NCBI GenBank assembly: GCA_965601685.1
Contig: CBFCWI010000001.1
Coordinates: 496,001 to 560,000 of the forward strand
Source: JANQJD01 sp965601685
GTDB lineage: Bacteria; Pseudomonadota; Alphaproteobacteria; Rhodospirillales; Rhodospirillaceae
Length of the DNA stretch: 64,000 bases
Direction: 5' to 3'
Under the pieces are notes generated by a model. It saw nothing but the letters and a program-made list of their open reading frames with translations. It was not told the origin of the DNA and searched no databases. Position numbers and translations under genes: made by a program. Of this stretch, positions 1-8,526 are shown piece by piece; position 1 is the stretch's first letter, and each line of letters starts with the position of its first letter.

Positions 1-83
1 GACCCGTGGCCAGGCGAGTAACCCCATGGTAATCATTACGCTGGCTACCCTTGACACCACTCCGGCTCACAGAGGGAAGAAAT

Positions 84-476
84 ATGGCCGCTACATTCTG
101 GGTTGTGATTGAAGAGTGTTCCGTCGCACAGGGCATCAATGGCAACAAGCTCATTCTCCTGGATGGGAGTGTAGAGGCTGCAGAGCAGGCATGTATTGAT
201 GCCAGCGTTGCTATTCGTGTAGGTGCACACGAGCTTGAGGGTGCGTTGAGTGAGAAAAACGGCCGCTTTATGTTATCAGCAACGCGCTGGGTGAGCGAAG
301 CAGAATATACTGAAATTGCTCAACGTGTTATTGCTGTAAGAGCTGGGAAAGGTCATGTATCCGTCTGGCTCGATGTCGCAACAGACTCTGCAGACATAAA
401 TGACATATCGAAATTTTTGAATACAGTGCCTTTTTCTATTATAAGTATTGAAATTATTTATCAATTTATCGAATGA
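84..476 (+). CDS. Hypothetical protein, 130 aa
   Basis: I do not recognise this protein. The ATG at 84 is preferred over an in-frame start at 51 because AGAGGGAAGA sits just upstream of it. The product is soluble-looking, with no signal peptide or membrane segment. It has an alternating beta/alpha pattern and a short acidic stretch before a hydrophobic, isoleucine-rich C-terminus. The last 25 or so codons are markedly more AT-rich than the rest and run into an AT-rich gap, so the natural C-terminus may have been replaced or frameshifted. It stands alone, upstream of another unrecognised gene and the kor pseudogenes. Confidence 0.5.
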   Translation: MAATFWVVIEECSVAQGINGNKLILLDGSVEAAEQACIDASVAIRVGAHELEGALSEKNGRFMLSATRWVSEAEYTEIAQRVIAVRAGKGHVSVWLDVATDSADINDISKFLNTVPFSIISIEIIYQFIE

Positions 477-926
477 ATATTCAGTACATTCTTTACAAGA
501 AAATCTTGTTTGCTTTCCGAATTTTTTATATATACGGTTCAAATAAATATATTTACTCATAATACACACATATTACTGTATATTTTACACCTTCCTTCGC
601 GTACTCTCTCGCCCTGAGCCTCATCGGGAGGGTGTTGCTCGTGTCCATATCAACCATATCAAGTACACAGTACAGTCTCATGTTAGGGGTGCCAGCTAGC
701 CTGGCATGACACGCGCGCGTTCGAACAAACAGGCTCCTCGGCGTTAAACCTCTGGTTATCAAGCTGACAGCTTTACAGTCGTCCTTGCGACGTAGCGACA
801 TGCAGTCCGGCGGGCGGGCAGGCGCTTGGCCATGAGAATAGAGTGCTGCTGTCCGTCGTGATATTGAGGGGGCGTGCTTGGCACCTTCAAGACAGTGGCC
901 CTGTTTCATAGAAAAAGGGATCAAAG
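477..926. other. Gene-free stretch, AT-rich then GC-richer
   Basis: The first 100 bases are strongly AT-rich, while the rest has near-even composition. A 123-codon minus-strand open frame (553-924) covers most of it. That frame has no ribosome binding site I can see and no recognisable family motif, so I treat it as chance or as residue of a decayed gene. The promoter for the gene at 927 would lie here. Confidence 0.4.
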
Positions 927-1268
927 ATGCGCAAAGTAATCTATTACTGCGGCGGTACAGTTGTCGACTTCAACGTTGAGGAAGCCCACTATGAAGACTT
1001 TCTCCGCTCTCTCAGAAACGAAAAGTACAATAATGATAAAGAGCTCAACCGTGCCCGCTGGGTGTTAGCAGCTTATGTTCGCCGCGATACTAACGAGATT
1101 CCAGGCCCGCTAGAACAAATTGCTGCTTGCTATGTCTGGCATTATTTTAATACTCATGTTATGGATGATCACCGTATTGATGGTGATATCATGATTGTCG
1201 ATTTAGATGGCACTGGCGCAACTATAGAGTATACTGCTGCACAAGATGTGCAGCTTGAACAGATGTAA
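927..1268 (+). CDS. Hypothetical protein, 113 aa
   Basis: I do not recognise this protein. It starts with an ATG at 927 preceded by a weak AAAGGG. The product is soluble-looking: an N-terminal hydrophobic strand containing a Cys-Gly-Gly turn, a charged helical middle rich in Asn, Lys and Glu, and an acidic beta-like C-terminal third. It has no signal peptide and no transmembrane segment. Codon use looks normal and the frame is intact although the next 2.5 kb is decayed, which mildly supports it being a retained gene. It could be a lineage-specific orphan. Confidence 0.5.
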   Translation: MRKVIYYCGGTVVDFNVEEAHYEDFLRSLRNEKYNNDKELNRARWVLAAYVRRDTNEIPGPLEQIAACYVWHYFNTHVMDDHRIDGDIMIVDLDGTGATIEYTAAQDVQLEQM

Positions 1269-1599
1269 GGTATTTCTGAAATTGCCGGTCATTGGCTCTT
1301 TTTACTTCTGCTGATACTACAGGATTGATCCGTGTAGAGGCAAACTAAGGCGTATGCGAGCACGTGAATGCACAATGTAGCTCTCTATGAGTCCAAAATT
1401 TCTATATTCGACTGTGAATAGTCATAGTAAAACATTTGCATATACTGTACAGAGCATGAGGATATCTGGAGATCTTTATTATCGCTATTTTCAGTATGTG
1501 CTCTAAATTATTGGTAATCCTTCTGCATACCCAAAAAGGGAATGGCCTCCATCATCTGTTACAAGCTAAAGAGAGTTGCGCTATGCAATGTTATGTTAG
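1269..1599. other. Gene-free stretch
   Basis: This stretch is fairly AT-rich, with no open frame over about 60 codons that has a plausible start, and no hairpin or repeat that I can identify. It separates the orphan gene from the decayed korA. Confidence 0.45.
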
Positions 1600-2965
1600 C
1601 TCCTAGCGTTGTTGCGCAGGGACTTCTATTTTGCGTCGACTTCCGCACTGACGGGTAGCAGCTGGGCTGGTGTCATAACATTCTGCTGAATGCCGCTGCC
1701 AAAGCTGGAGGGCAACAGGTGTGTGGTGGTGAGTCAACTGCTCTGCTGCGCCTGACACCCTATCCAGGGACTGGATGACTCCTTTCATGTTCTCCTTACT
1801 GATGACTGGAACAATATTGAACGGCTTTTCGCCGAACTACTGCTGGCTTCTACCAGTTTGGTAGTATGCGATCTAGCAGAACGCGAGAGCCTCTCGTGAC
1901 TTCTGGGGCTTGCTTTCTGGGATAGTAACGGAGACCGCGCCTCATCGCTACAGCCCTGATAGGGCGGCCCCGGGAGAGCGTGCTTGAGGGAGTCCGAACG
2001 AGACAGATCGTCAGGCTACCTCTTGTTGAGGCAGGATTCACCGCCGCCAGAGAGAGCGCGGCGGAGTCGTCTGCACCAAACCGTCTGTCCCTGCAGCGCT
2101 GGATCCTGACAGGCAACAAATCCGTCTGGCTCCGCGTTATGCGTGCTGCTTACCCGATGACCCTGGCGACTGATATCCTCGAATGGCGGGGGCCCCTTCA
2201 TCCAGGCCGAGGATGAATTGGCTGCTCTAGCCGCGGGATTCCCTCACGGCTACCTCTGGGTTTAGCCATATTGGCCTTGCTGTGACAGCGGCGATCGTAG
2301 ATGTCCAGCGCTGTGGCCCGTCCACTCGTCTGCAAACTCAGTCAGAACAAGCTGACCTAAACTTGGCAGTGTTTGGTGGGCCATTCATCGAGGCCTTGCA
2401 GACTCCAGCTGTGGTTCTCTCTGACCAGGCCAGCAGATCCAGTGGCTATCGACGGGTTGCTGAGGCTGAGGCACTACGATGTTCTCAGCTCTGGCCGTGC
2501 CTGGCACAGCCGGCATATACAGCGTATAGTTTAGAGCACTTCCAGCATGCTACGCTATCTACACGTGCTGAACAAAAACTACTGGATCAACCGGAGGGAG
2601 CTGTCTGGCCTGCAAGCTGATGGCATGAGACTACGGTTCCTATTGGGCTGGTATTAAAGACTTCTCGAATAGCTTCGCTGAGCAGGTGGTCTGATCCGAG
2701 AAGCTGCGGGAGGGCGCCATTCGATTCGGATCCTTGTCATACGTCTGCCGCTGCAGGCACAGAGTCGCGGGGATCCACCGGGTGCGTAGAGCAAAATCAC
2801 AGCTGTCAGTTCTATCACTACGTGCGTGATCGTACAAATTTACCTAGTACAGCGTTGACCTTCAACCGTCCTGGGACATTACCTCTGCAACTCGGGTTCA
2901 CGATCAGATTCTCGCTATGTCCCCTGATCCTGAAAGACGAGACGAGGAGTCTATAGGAGTAGGAG
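1600..2965 (+). pseudogene. korA: Decayed 2-oxoacid:ferredoxin oxidoreductase alpha subunit (korA)
   Basis: Pieces of KorA (gamma-alpha fusion type) can be read in order but in different frames. A gamma-domain-like stretch lies at about 1690-1880. The pyrimidine-domain motif YPMTLATDILEW is at 2151-2186. After a frame change, FIQAEDELAALA is at 2197-2232. ATSGFS and then VDVQRCGPST (2297-2326) and a QTPAVVLSD-like segment follow in another frame. A C-terminal GLIREAAGGR-like piece lies near 2680. Several stops and frameshifts, and a deletion after the AEDE motif, break the gene; the remnant is about 1.4 kb against roughly 1.8 kb for an intact gene. The intact enzyme would interconvert 2-oxoglutarate and succinyl-CoA using ferredoxin. 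The left end is approximate. Confidence 0.82.
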
Positions 2966-2971
2966 TCTCTA

Positions 2972-3640
2972 ATGAATGCCTCTTTCCCTGTTCGAGCGCC
3001 CTCTGCCAGGCCACAAATCTATAATGCAACCAGTAATAGCATACTTGTTGCGGTCATTCTTCCGTTATGGATTCTATTACCCATGCTAATACATGCAGAA
3101 ATGGTATTGCTGTCCGGCATGGGGTGTTCTTCTATTGGTGTGTCGGCCTGCCCTCAAACTAGCGCGGCAGGATTTGACAGTCATAGCTGTGAGTGGCGAC
3201 GGCGATAGTTATTGGGGCAATCGTTATTGGTGGCAATCATTTCATCCACGCGTGCCGTCGCGCTATTTATGGATCATGCTATGATATGACTAATGGCCAG
3301 GCTTCTCCTACTCCTGAAACGGACTGGGCCCATGGCAAGCTGATCCCATATGGGACTGGTCTGGCAGCCTTCCGTCCCCTGTTTGTCAGCTATCTTCCTT
3401 GCCCGTGACTTTGCTAGTAGACTAAACGACGTAACGCGGATGATTGGTCGAGGGGCTCAGCCATCTGGGTTTTTCGCTCATCGAAGTCCTAAGCCCATGT
3501 GTGAGACTTACCGCCAAGATCAGAGTCAAGAGCCGCACGAGGGTTTCAACAACTCCCTTCTGTCACGGCTTGCGTACGCGTACAACACAGCCGTTCCAGA
3601 CCTGGCCTGCTGAAATAGTCATGAGTGTGGCTGACATCGA
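2972..3640 (+). pseudogene. korB: Decayed 2-oxoacid:ferredoxin oxidoreductase beta subunit (korB)
   Basis: The ATG at 2972 lies just behind the korA relic. KorB motifs appear in order but in shifting frames: LLSGMGCSS (about 3104-3130), then RPALKLARQDLTVIAVSGDGD (about 3149-3209), then after a frameshift GGNHFIHACRR (about 3230-3262), MTNGQASPTPETDW and GTGLAAFRPL (to about 3380), and finally HLGFSLIEVLSPCV in yet another frame (about 3462-3503). The thiamine-diphosphate motif GDGD is present but the frame breaks directly after it. This is a multiply frameshifted ThDP-binding beta subunit and cannot make a functional protein. With korA it formed a two-gene operon. Confidence 0.87.
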
Positions 3641-3686
3641 GCAAAATTTTGCACTCGAAAAGTGCATAATACAAGGAGCACACGCC

Positions 3687-3986
3687 ATGAGTCAACTGTC
3701 TATCGGGGATTTGCTGGCCCATGCCGTTGCCCTGGAAGCTGATGCAGCTGCGTGCTACAGTGAATTAGCCGCTGCTATGAATGTTCACAACAATCGTGCT
3801 GCTGCGGCTGTATTTCAACATATGGATGATAATATACACAGTAATTTATCTGCAGTAGAACACTCTCACTCTATCCATGACATGCCACCGGCAACAGGAT
3901 GGGATGATGATCCTGAGGTTTATGTGCATGAGCGAGATCAGATCAGCAATCATCGGCTGTTGGAGGGTAAGCTGTCTCGAGCGTAA
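3687..3986 (+). CDS. Short ferritin-like/rubrerythrin-type protein, probably truncated
   Basis: The ATG at 3687 has a good AAGGAG at 3673-3678. The 99-aa product begins with a typical ferritin-like helix (LLAHAVALEADAAACYSELA) carrying metal-ligand Glu residues, then a second helix with an HMDD segment and a histidine-rich turn. Rubrerythrin-like proteins of this type are usually around 150-170 aa with four helices; the C-terminal half is missing here. The remaining tail after about residue 70 resembles the expected linker and then diverges, which suggests a frameshift or deletion. Its place right behind the korAB relic fits a decaying ferredoxin/oxidative-protection module. Metal-binding function is doubtful. 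Confidence 0.55.
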   Translation: MSQLSIGDLLAHAVALEADAAACYSELAAAMNVHNNRAAAAVFQHMDDNIHSNLSAVEHSHSIHDMPPATGWDDDPEVYVHERDQISNHRLLEGKLSRA

Positions 3987-4014
3987 CAGAACACAATAAG
4001 GGTGGTCGGTTCCA

Positions 4015-5043
4015 GTGTGGAAACTTTCTTGTATAGCAAAGAGGCAATATTATACGTGTCTGTTTAAGGTCCTCATTATTCTGCTGAGCATAGGGCTCTT
4101 CGTGTATGTCTTGAGGCTTGCCAACTCTGGCGCTGTGCTCGACACAGTGATTGCAGTTGGTGCAGTGGGCGTTGGAGTAGTTTTAGGTGTCTACTTGATC
4201 GTTTTCGTGGTGGATTCTATTACTTGGCATTTGGCTATTATTCCCCTGCCTGTCACTGTACTCTGGCTGTATCGATCTTGGAAGGTGCGGATGGTAGGCG
4301 AAGCCTGGAACATGGTACTGCCGGCAGGGGGCATGGGCGGCGAGCCCATCAAGGCAGTGCTCATGAAGAGTCACTATGGACTGGATTACAGAGAAAGCAT
4401 TGCTTCGTTGATTCTTGCCAGGACTATCAATCTGATCGCCCTTGTTTTCTTTTTAGCAGTCGGTTTTGTGTTTATTCTCCTCCGGCCTACCTTGCCAATG
4501 TCCTTAACAGCACCTGCTGGTATAGGACTAGGGATGTTCGTAGTAGTCATTTTCGGCTTCTTCGCCATACAGCGATGGCAGATTGCCTCGCGAGTCGTCG
4601 GATGGCTGTCACAGACCGCCGTAGGTGACAGGATCAAGGCGATGTTGCATCATGTCGAAGACATGGACCATCGTCTGATGGTATTCTATACCCAATGGCG
4701 TACTCGCTTTGTTTGGGCCGTGGTCCTCGCTATTGGAGCTTGGGTTCTGTGTGCACTTGAAACATATTACGCTGCTTACTTTCTAGGTTCGTCTGTGGAT
4801 CTGATTGACGCCTGGATCGTCGAGGCCATGGTCCAGATGGTGCGGGCTGGGACCTTCTTTATTCCGGTCTCTATTGGCGTACAAGAAGGTACTTTCCTAG
4901 TCGCCTTTACAGCTCTTGGTGTGCCTGCACCTGTTGCCATAGCCGTAGCTCTGGTGAAACGTGGGCAAGAAATCGCTTGGATTGTGTGGGGGGGAATGCT
5001 CGGGATCAGGCATTTACTACCTGAGAAATGTTCAGTACATTAG
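4015..5043 (+). CDS. HpnL / lysylphosphatidylglycerol-synthase TM-domain family membrane protein
   Basis: This is a 342-aa polytopic inner-membrane protein with about eight hydrophobic segments. It belongs to the UPF0104/flippase-like family that includes HpnL, which is linked to hopanoid lipids in alphaproteobacteria. The family-typical loop NMVLPAGGMGGEP lies near residues 100-112, and a VQEGTF motif lies in the C-terminal part. The start is a GTG at 4015 that directly follows an in-frame-free 28-nt spacer. It is followed 4 nt after its stop by the duplicated tRNA-Gly 5' end. Its role is likely lipid transport or modification; the exact substrate cannot be told. Confidence 0.75.
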   Translation: MWKLSCIAKRQYYTCLFKVLIILLSIGLFVYVLRLANSGAVLDTVIAVGAVGVGVVLGVYLIVFVVDSITWHLAIIPLPVTVLWLYRSWKVRMVGEAWNMVLPAGGMGGEPIKAVLMKSHYGLDYRESIASLILARTINLIALVFFLAVGFVFILLRPTLPMSLTAPAGIGLGMFVVVIFGFFAIQRWQIASRVVGWLSQTAVGDRIKAMLHHVEDMDHRLMVFYTQWRTRFVWAVVLAIGAWVLCALETYYAAYFLGSSVDLIDAWIVEAMVQMVRAGTFFIPVSIGVQEGTFLVAFTALGVPAPVAIAVALVKRGQEIAWIVWGGMLGIRHLLPEKCSVH

Positions 5044-5047
5044 AGAG

Positions 5048-5081
5048 GCGGGTGTAGCTCAATGGCGGGTGTAGCTCAATG
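5048..5081 (+). repeat. 17-bp direct tandem duplication of the tRNA-Gly 5' end
   Basis: The sequence GCGGGTGTAGCTCAATG occurs at 5048-5064 and again, perfectly, at 5065-5081. The second copy is the 5' end of tRNA-Gly (acceptor strand plus half of the D arm). The first is an extra copy abutting it, 4 nt after the upstream stop codon. Confidence 0.97.
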
Positions 5082-5138
5082 GTAGAGCAGAAGCTTCCCA
5101 AGCTTACGACGGGGGTTCGATTCCCCTCACCCGCTCCA
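5065..5138 (+). tRNA. tRNA-Gly(CCC)
   Basis: This 74-nt cloverleaf includes an encoded CCA. The acceptor arms are GCGGGTG and CACCCGC, the D stem is GCTC/GAGC, and the anticodon loop TTCCCAA has anticodon CCC. The variable region is 4 nt and the T arm is GGGGG-TTCGATT-CCCCT. A second copy of its first 17 nt lies directly upstream, so the transcript contains two sequences able to pair with the 3' acceptor strand. Confidence 0.95.
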
Positions 5139-5148
5139 TCCCCCTGGA

Positions 5149-5224
<76 letters not shown>

Positions 5225-5518
5225 TTTGTGCCACGCATGCAAATCCGACACCCCCCATTCTAGCCTCTATCGTTTTGATACTGGTAATCCGCCAGCTTGT
5301 CTAGTCCCTTCCTCATGGAAGAGTTATGGAAGAGTTTGGGAAGATGATAAAAAAAACTCCCTTCTGCTCATTCCATGGAGTATATATCTCCCGCTGTAGC
5401 GGCAGTAAGATAGCGAGGCATGGCTGGCTGTCGGGGCGGCTGCCTCGAATAGGCAAGGTGAGCAGGCCAGTGTGCTCTTCAAACTGCCACTGTGCAAAAG
5501 GGAAAGGGGCCTAACCTG
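5225..5518. other. Leader region of the transhydrogenase operon
   Basis: These 294 bases lie between tRNA-Phe and pntAA. They contain an 11-bp perfect tandem duplication (ATGGAAGAGTT at 5315-5325 and 5326-5336). No gene was recognised and no clear promoter hexamers were picked out. Confidence 0.4.
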
Positions 5519-6676
5519 ATGCTGATTGCCATACCGAAAGAGTGCCGTCCCTACGAAAGGCGTGTGGCTGTATCACCTGACGCGGTGAAGAAATATGTGG
5601 GTCTGGGGTTTGACGTGGTGGTCGAATCGGGCGCTGGTAACACTGCTAACATGACGGATGCCATGTTTAGTGAAGCGGGAGCCCGCATCGCTTCTGATGC
5701 CGCCACAGCACTGAAGGACGCTGATGTCGTGCTCAAGGTTCAGCGTCCATTGACGGCGGCAGAGGGAACAGGGGAGCTTGCCCTGATGAAAAAGGGAGCG
5801 ATCCTTGTGGCGAATCTTGCGTCCTTGAGTCACCTGGAGGAAATGAATGCTTATGCCGAGGCTGGTCTGACTGCTTTTGCTATGGAACTGATGCCGCGTA
5901 TTTCTCGTGCACAGAGCATGGATATTCTCTCATCGCAGAGTAATCTGGCGGGTTATAAGGCTGTGATTGATGCCGCTGCCCTCTTCACGCGGGCTATGCC
6001 TATGATGATGACTGCAGCAGGCACCGTGCCGCCAACCCGGGTGTTGGTTGTTGGAGCCGGGGTTGCTGGGTTACAGGCCATTGCCACTGCCAAGAGGTTA
6101 GGCGCAATAGTACACGCCTTTGATGTGCGCTCGGCTGTGAAGGAACAGGTTGAATCTCTAGGCGGCAAGTTTGTGGTAGTTGACGAAGCGGCCATGAAGA
6201 GTGCTGAGACAGCCAGCGGCTATGCCAGAGAAATGGATGCAGAATATCAGAGAAAGCAAGCCCATGTCATTCATGAACAGTTGAAAAGAACAGATGTCGC
6301 CATTACAACGGCCCTCATTCCCGGCAAGCCTGCACCTGTCTTGATCACAGAAGAAATGGTCAAAGATATGAAACCTGGGTCTATTATCATGGATTTGGCT
6401 GCGGAGGCGGGGGGAAATTGCGTGCTAAGCGAATACGGCAGGGTAGTGGTGCGATACGATGTTAATATTGTTGGTCCAGCCAATCTGCCCGCTACCATTG
6501 CACAGGATGCTTCTATCCTCTTTTCCAAGAATTTGTATAATTTTTTACACCCTATGATGGATAACTCTAGCCGTTCCTTGCAGATCCAATGGGATGACGA
6601 ACTGGTGAAAGGCACATGCATCTGCCACGATGGCAAGATTGTCCATTCGATGCTTCGCAGTGAGGAAAGAAAGTGA
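5519..6676 (+). CDS. pntAA: NAD(P) transhydrogenase subunit alpha part 1
   Basis: This is a 385-aa, soluble NAD(H)-binding domain I of proton-translocating transhydrogenase, which couples hydride transfer between NADH and NADP+ to proton flow. The ATG at 5519 is chosen because family members start MxIAIPKE and GGAAAGGGG lies upstream; an in-frame start at 5492 is less likely. The sequence shows IPKECRPYERRVA at the N-terminus and a Rossmann motif VLVVGAGVAGLQAIATAKRLG near residues 176-195. The mobile-loop RQ region and the substrate-binding region RSAVKEQVESLGG are also present. Its stop overlaps the start of pntAB (TGATG), indicating translational coupling. The split-alpha arrangement is typical of alphaproteobacteria. 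Confidence 0.93.
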   Translation: MLIAIPKECRPYERRVAVSPDAVKKYVGLGFDVVVESGAGNTANMTDAMFSEAGARIASDAATALKDADVVLKVQRPLTAAEGTGELALMKKGAILVANLASLSHLEEMNAYAEAGLTAFAMELMPRISRAQSMDILSSQSNLAGYKAVIDAAALFTRAMPMMMTAAGTVPPTRVLVVGAGVAGLQAIATAKRLGAIVHAFDVRSAVKEQVESLGGKFVVVDEAAMKSAETASGYAREMDAEYQRKQAHVIHEQLKRTDVAITTALIPGKPAPVLITEEMVKDMKPGSIIMDLAAEAGGNCVLSEYGRVVVRYDVNIVGPANLPATIAQDASILFSKNLYNFLHPMMDNSSRSLQIQWDDELVKGTCICHDGKIVHSMLRSEERK

Positions 6677-7098
6677 TGGAAGGGCTCGTTGAAGGGGTGC
6701 AGCGGCTAGTCGAACAGGCTGGTGTAGTTGCTAAGGGTGCTGAATCCCTGGCTGCACAGGCTAAGTCTATGCAGACGGCTGTGCAGGCAGCTGTCACCGT
6801 CCCTAATCACGGCGACGGAATGTTTCTGAGTCTGTTCACAGTGTTTGTATTAGCCGTGTTTGTAGGGTATTACGTAGTCTGGCGGGTGACTCCAGCCTTG
6901 CATTCGCCGTTGATGGCGGTTACCAATGCAGTGTCTTCAGTAATCATTGTGGGAGCGATTTTAGCTGCTGGTCCTGTTAGCATGACTGGTTCCAAGTGGC
7001 TTGGTTTTATGGCAGTGATTTTAGCTTCGGTGAACATCTTCGGAGGTTTCACCGTGACCCAGCGTATGCTAGCGATGTTCAAGAAGAAAGGCAAGTAA
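6676..7098 (+). CDS. pntAB: NAD(P) transhydrogenase subunit alpha part 2
   Basis: This is a 140-aa small membrane subunit carrying the alpha-chain transmembrane helices. The ATG at 6676 overlaps the pntAA stop; a GTG one codon earlier is possible. An N-terminal amphipathic leader rich in Ala, Glu and Gln is followed by three to four hydrophobic helices. These include the conserved PLMAVTNAVSSVIIVGA segment (about residues 76-92) and FGGFTVTQRMLAMFK at the C-terminus. It sits between pntAA and pntB and forms the proton channel together with PntB. Confidence 0.93.
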   Translation: MEGLVEGVQRLVEQAGVVAKGAESLAAQAKSMQTAVQAAVTVPNHGDGMFLSLFTVFVLAVFVGYYVVWRVTPALHSPLMAVTNAVSSVIIVGAILAAGPVSMTGSKWLGFMAVILASVNIFGGFTVTQRMLAMFKKKGK

Positions 7099-7108
7099 GG
7101 GGGGCCGG

Positions 7109-8503
7109 ATGACTGCTGCTTCCGTCACGACGCTGGCGTATCTGGTCGCCTCCGTCTGCTTCATCATGGCGTTGCGCGGGTTATCGAGCCCGGAAGCCGC
7201 GCGCGCTGGGAATGTATATGGTGTAGTCGGCATGGCCATTGCTGTTTTCACGACCTTGGTCTCGCCGGTGGTAAAAGATTATACCTGGATTGTCTTCGGG
7301 ATTGTCATAGGCGGCGTCGTTGGTGCTGTGATTGCTCGCAAGATTCAGATGACGGCCCTGCCACAACTTGTTGCAGCCTTTCATAGTCTGGTCGGTATGG
7401 CGGCTGTATTAGTGGCCTGCGGAGCACTGTTTACACCGGAAGCTTATGGCATAGGGAGTATTGGCCAGATACGGGCGAGCAGTTTGATTGAGATGTCGCT
7501 GGGTACCGCCATTGGCGCTATAACTTTTTCTGGTTCTGTCATTGCCTTTGCTAAGCTTCAAGGCCTGATGTCTGGCAATCCGATCACTTTTCCCCAGCAG
7601 CACGCACTCAACGCAGCAATCGGTGTAGCATTGGTATTACTGCTGATTCGGTTTGCAGCTACAGAGTCCTATGCGGCGTTTTTTCTGCTAACCATACTCG
7701 CATTTGCACTCGGGTTTCTGCTGATTATTCCCATTGGTGGTGCAGATATGCCAGTAGTCATCTCTATGTTGAACTCCTACTCTGGGTGGGCAGCTGCCGG
7801 TATAGGATTCACCCTAGGCAACAGCCTTCTGATCATTACTGGTGCCTTAGTAGGCTCATCGGGAGCAATCCTATCTTATATCATGTGCACGAGTATGAAT
7901 CGATCCATCTTTAGCGTCATCTTGGGTGGATTTGGAGGCGGCGATACTGGGGAGTCAACTCTCTCCACTTCAGGTCAGGCTGTCAAGGCAGGTTCCGCGG
8001 AGGATGCAGCCTTTATCATGAAAAATTCTGCAAAGGTCATCGTAGTGCCAGGTTACGGTATGGCAGTGGCCCAGGCTCAGCATGCACTGCGGGAAATGGC
8101 TGATTCCCTCAAAAATGTAGGAGTTGATGTGAAGTATGCTATTCACCCAGTAGCTGGTCGTATGCCAGGGCACATGAACGTGCTCTTAGCAGAAGCGAAC
8201 GTGCCATACGACGAGGTATTTGAATTAGAGGAGATCAACCACGAATTCAGCACAGCTGATGTTGCCTATCTGATTGGTGCTAATGATGTGACTAATCCGT
8301 CAGCTAAGACCAATCCTGCCAGTCCAATTTATGGAATGCCGATCCTGGAAGTAGACAAAGCTAAGACTGTTCTTTTCGTCAAGCGGTCAATGGCTTCTGG
8401 ATACGCTGGGGTGGAGAATCCTCTGTTCTTCGGAGAGCACACTATGATGCTGTTTGGTGATGCCAAGAAGATGACAGAGGCGATTGTGCAAGCGTTAGGG
8501 TAG
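7109..8503 (+). CDS. pntB: NAD(P) transhydrogenase subunit beta
   Basis: This 464-aa protein starts with an ATG at 7109, 10 nt after pntAB, with GGGGGCC upstream. The N-terminal half holds about eight to nine transmembrane helices. The C-terminal soluble NADP(H)-binding domain III begins after the GGFGGGD linker (about residue 275). Key motifs are VPGYGMAVAQAQHAL, HPVAGRMPGHMNVLLAEA and IGANDVTNP. Length and motif order are those of a normal PntB, so the pntAA-pntAB-pntB unit appears complete and likely serves NADPH supply. Confidence 0.95.
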   Translation: MTAASVTTLAYLVASVCFIMALRGLSSPEAARAGNVYGVVGMAIAVFTTLVSPVVKDYTWIVFGIVIGGVVGAVIARKIQMTALPQLVAAFHSLVGMAAVLVACGALFTPEAYGIGSIGQIRASSLIEMSLGTAIGAITFSGSVIAFAKLQGLMSGNPITFPQQHALNAAIGVALVLLLIRFAATESYAAFFLLTILAFALGFLLIIPIGGADMPVVISMLNSYSGWAAAGIGFTLGNSLLIITGALVGSSGAILSYIMCTSMNRSIFSVILGGFGGGDTGESTLSTSGQAVKAGSAEDAAFIMKNSAKVIVVPGYGMAVAQAQHALREMADSLKNVGVDVKYAIHPVAGRMPGHMNVLLAEANVPYDEVFELEEINHEFSTADVAYLIGANDVTNPSAKTNPASPIYGMPILEVDKAKTVLFVKRSMASGYAGVENPLFFGEHTMMLFGDAKKMTEAIVQALG

Positions 8504-8526
8504 GAATTCTCTGGGAGAGGCGAGCG

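Noticed and set aside
1600..3640. A set of small overlapping new genes in place of korAB
   Set aside because: The short frames are better explained as fragments of one pair of genes, since KorA and KorB motifs run through them in order and in the right direction.
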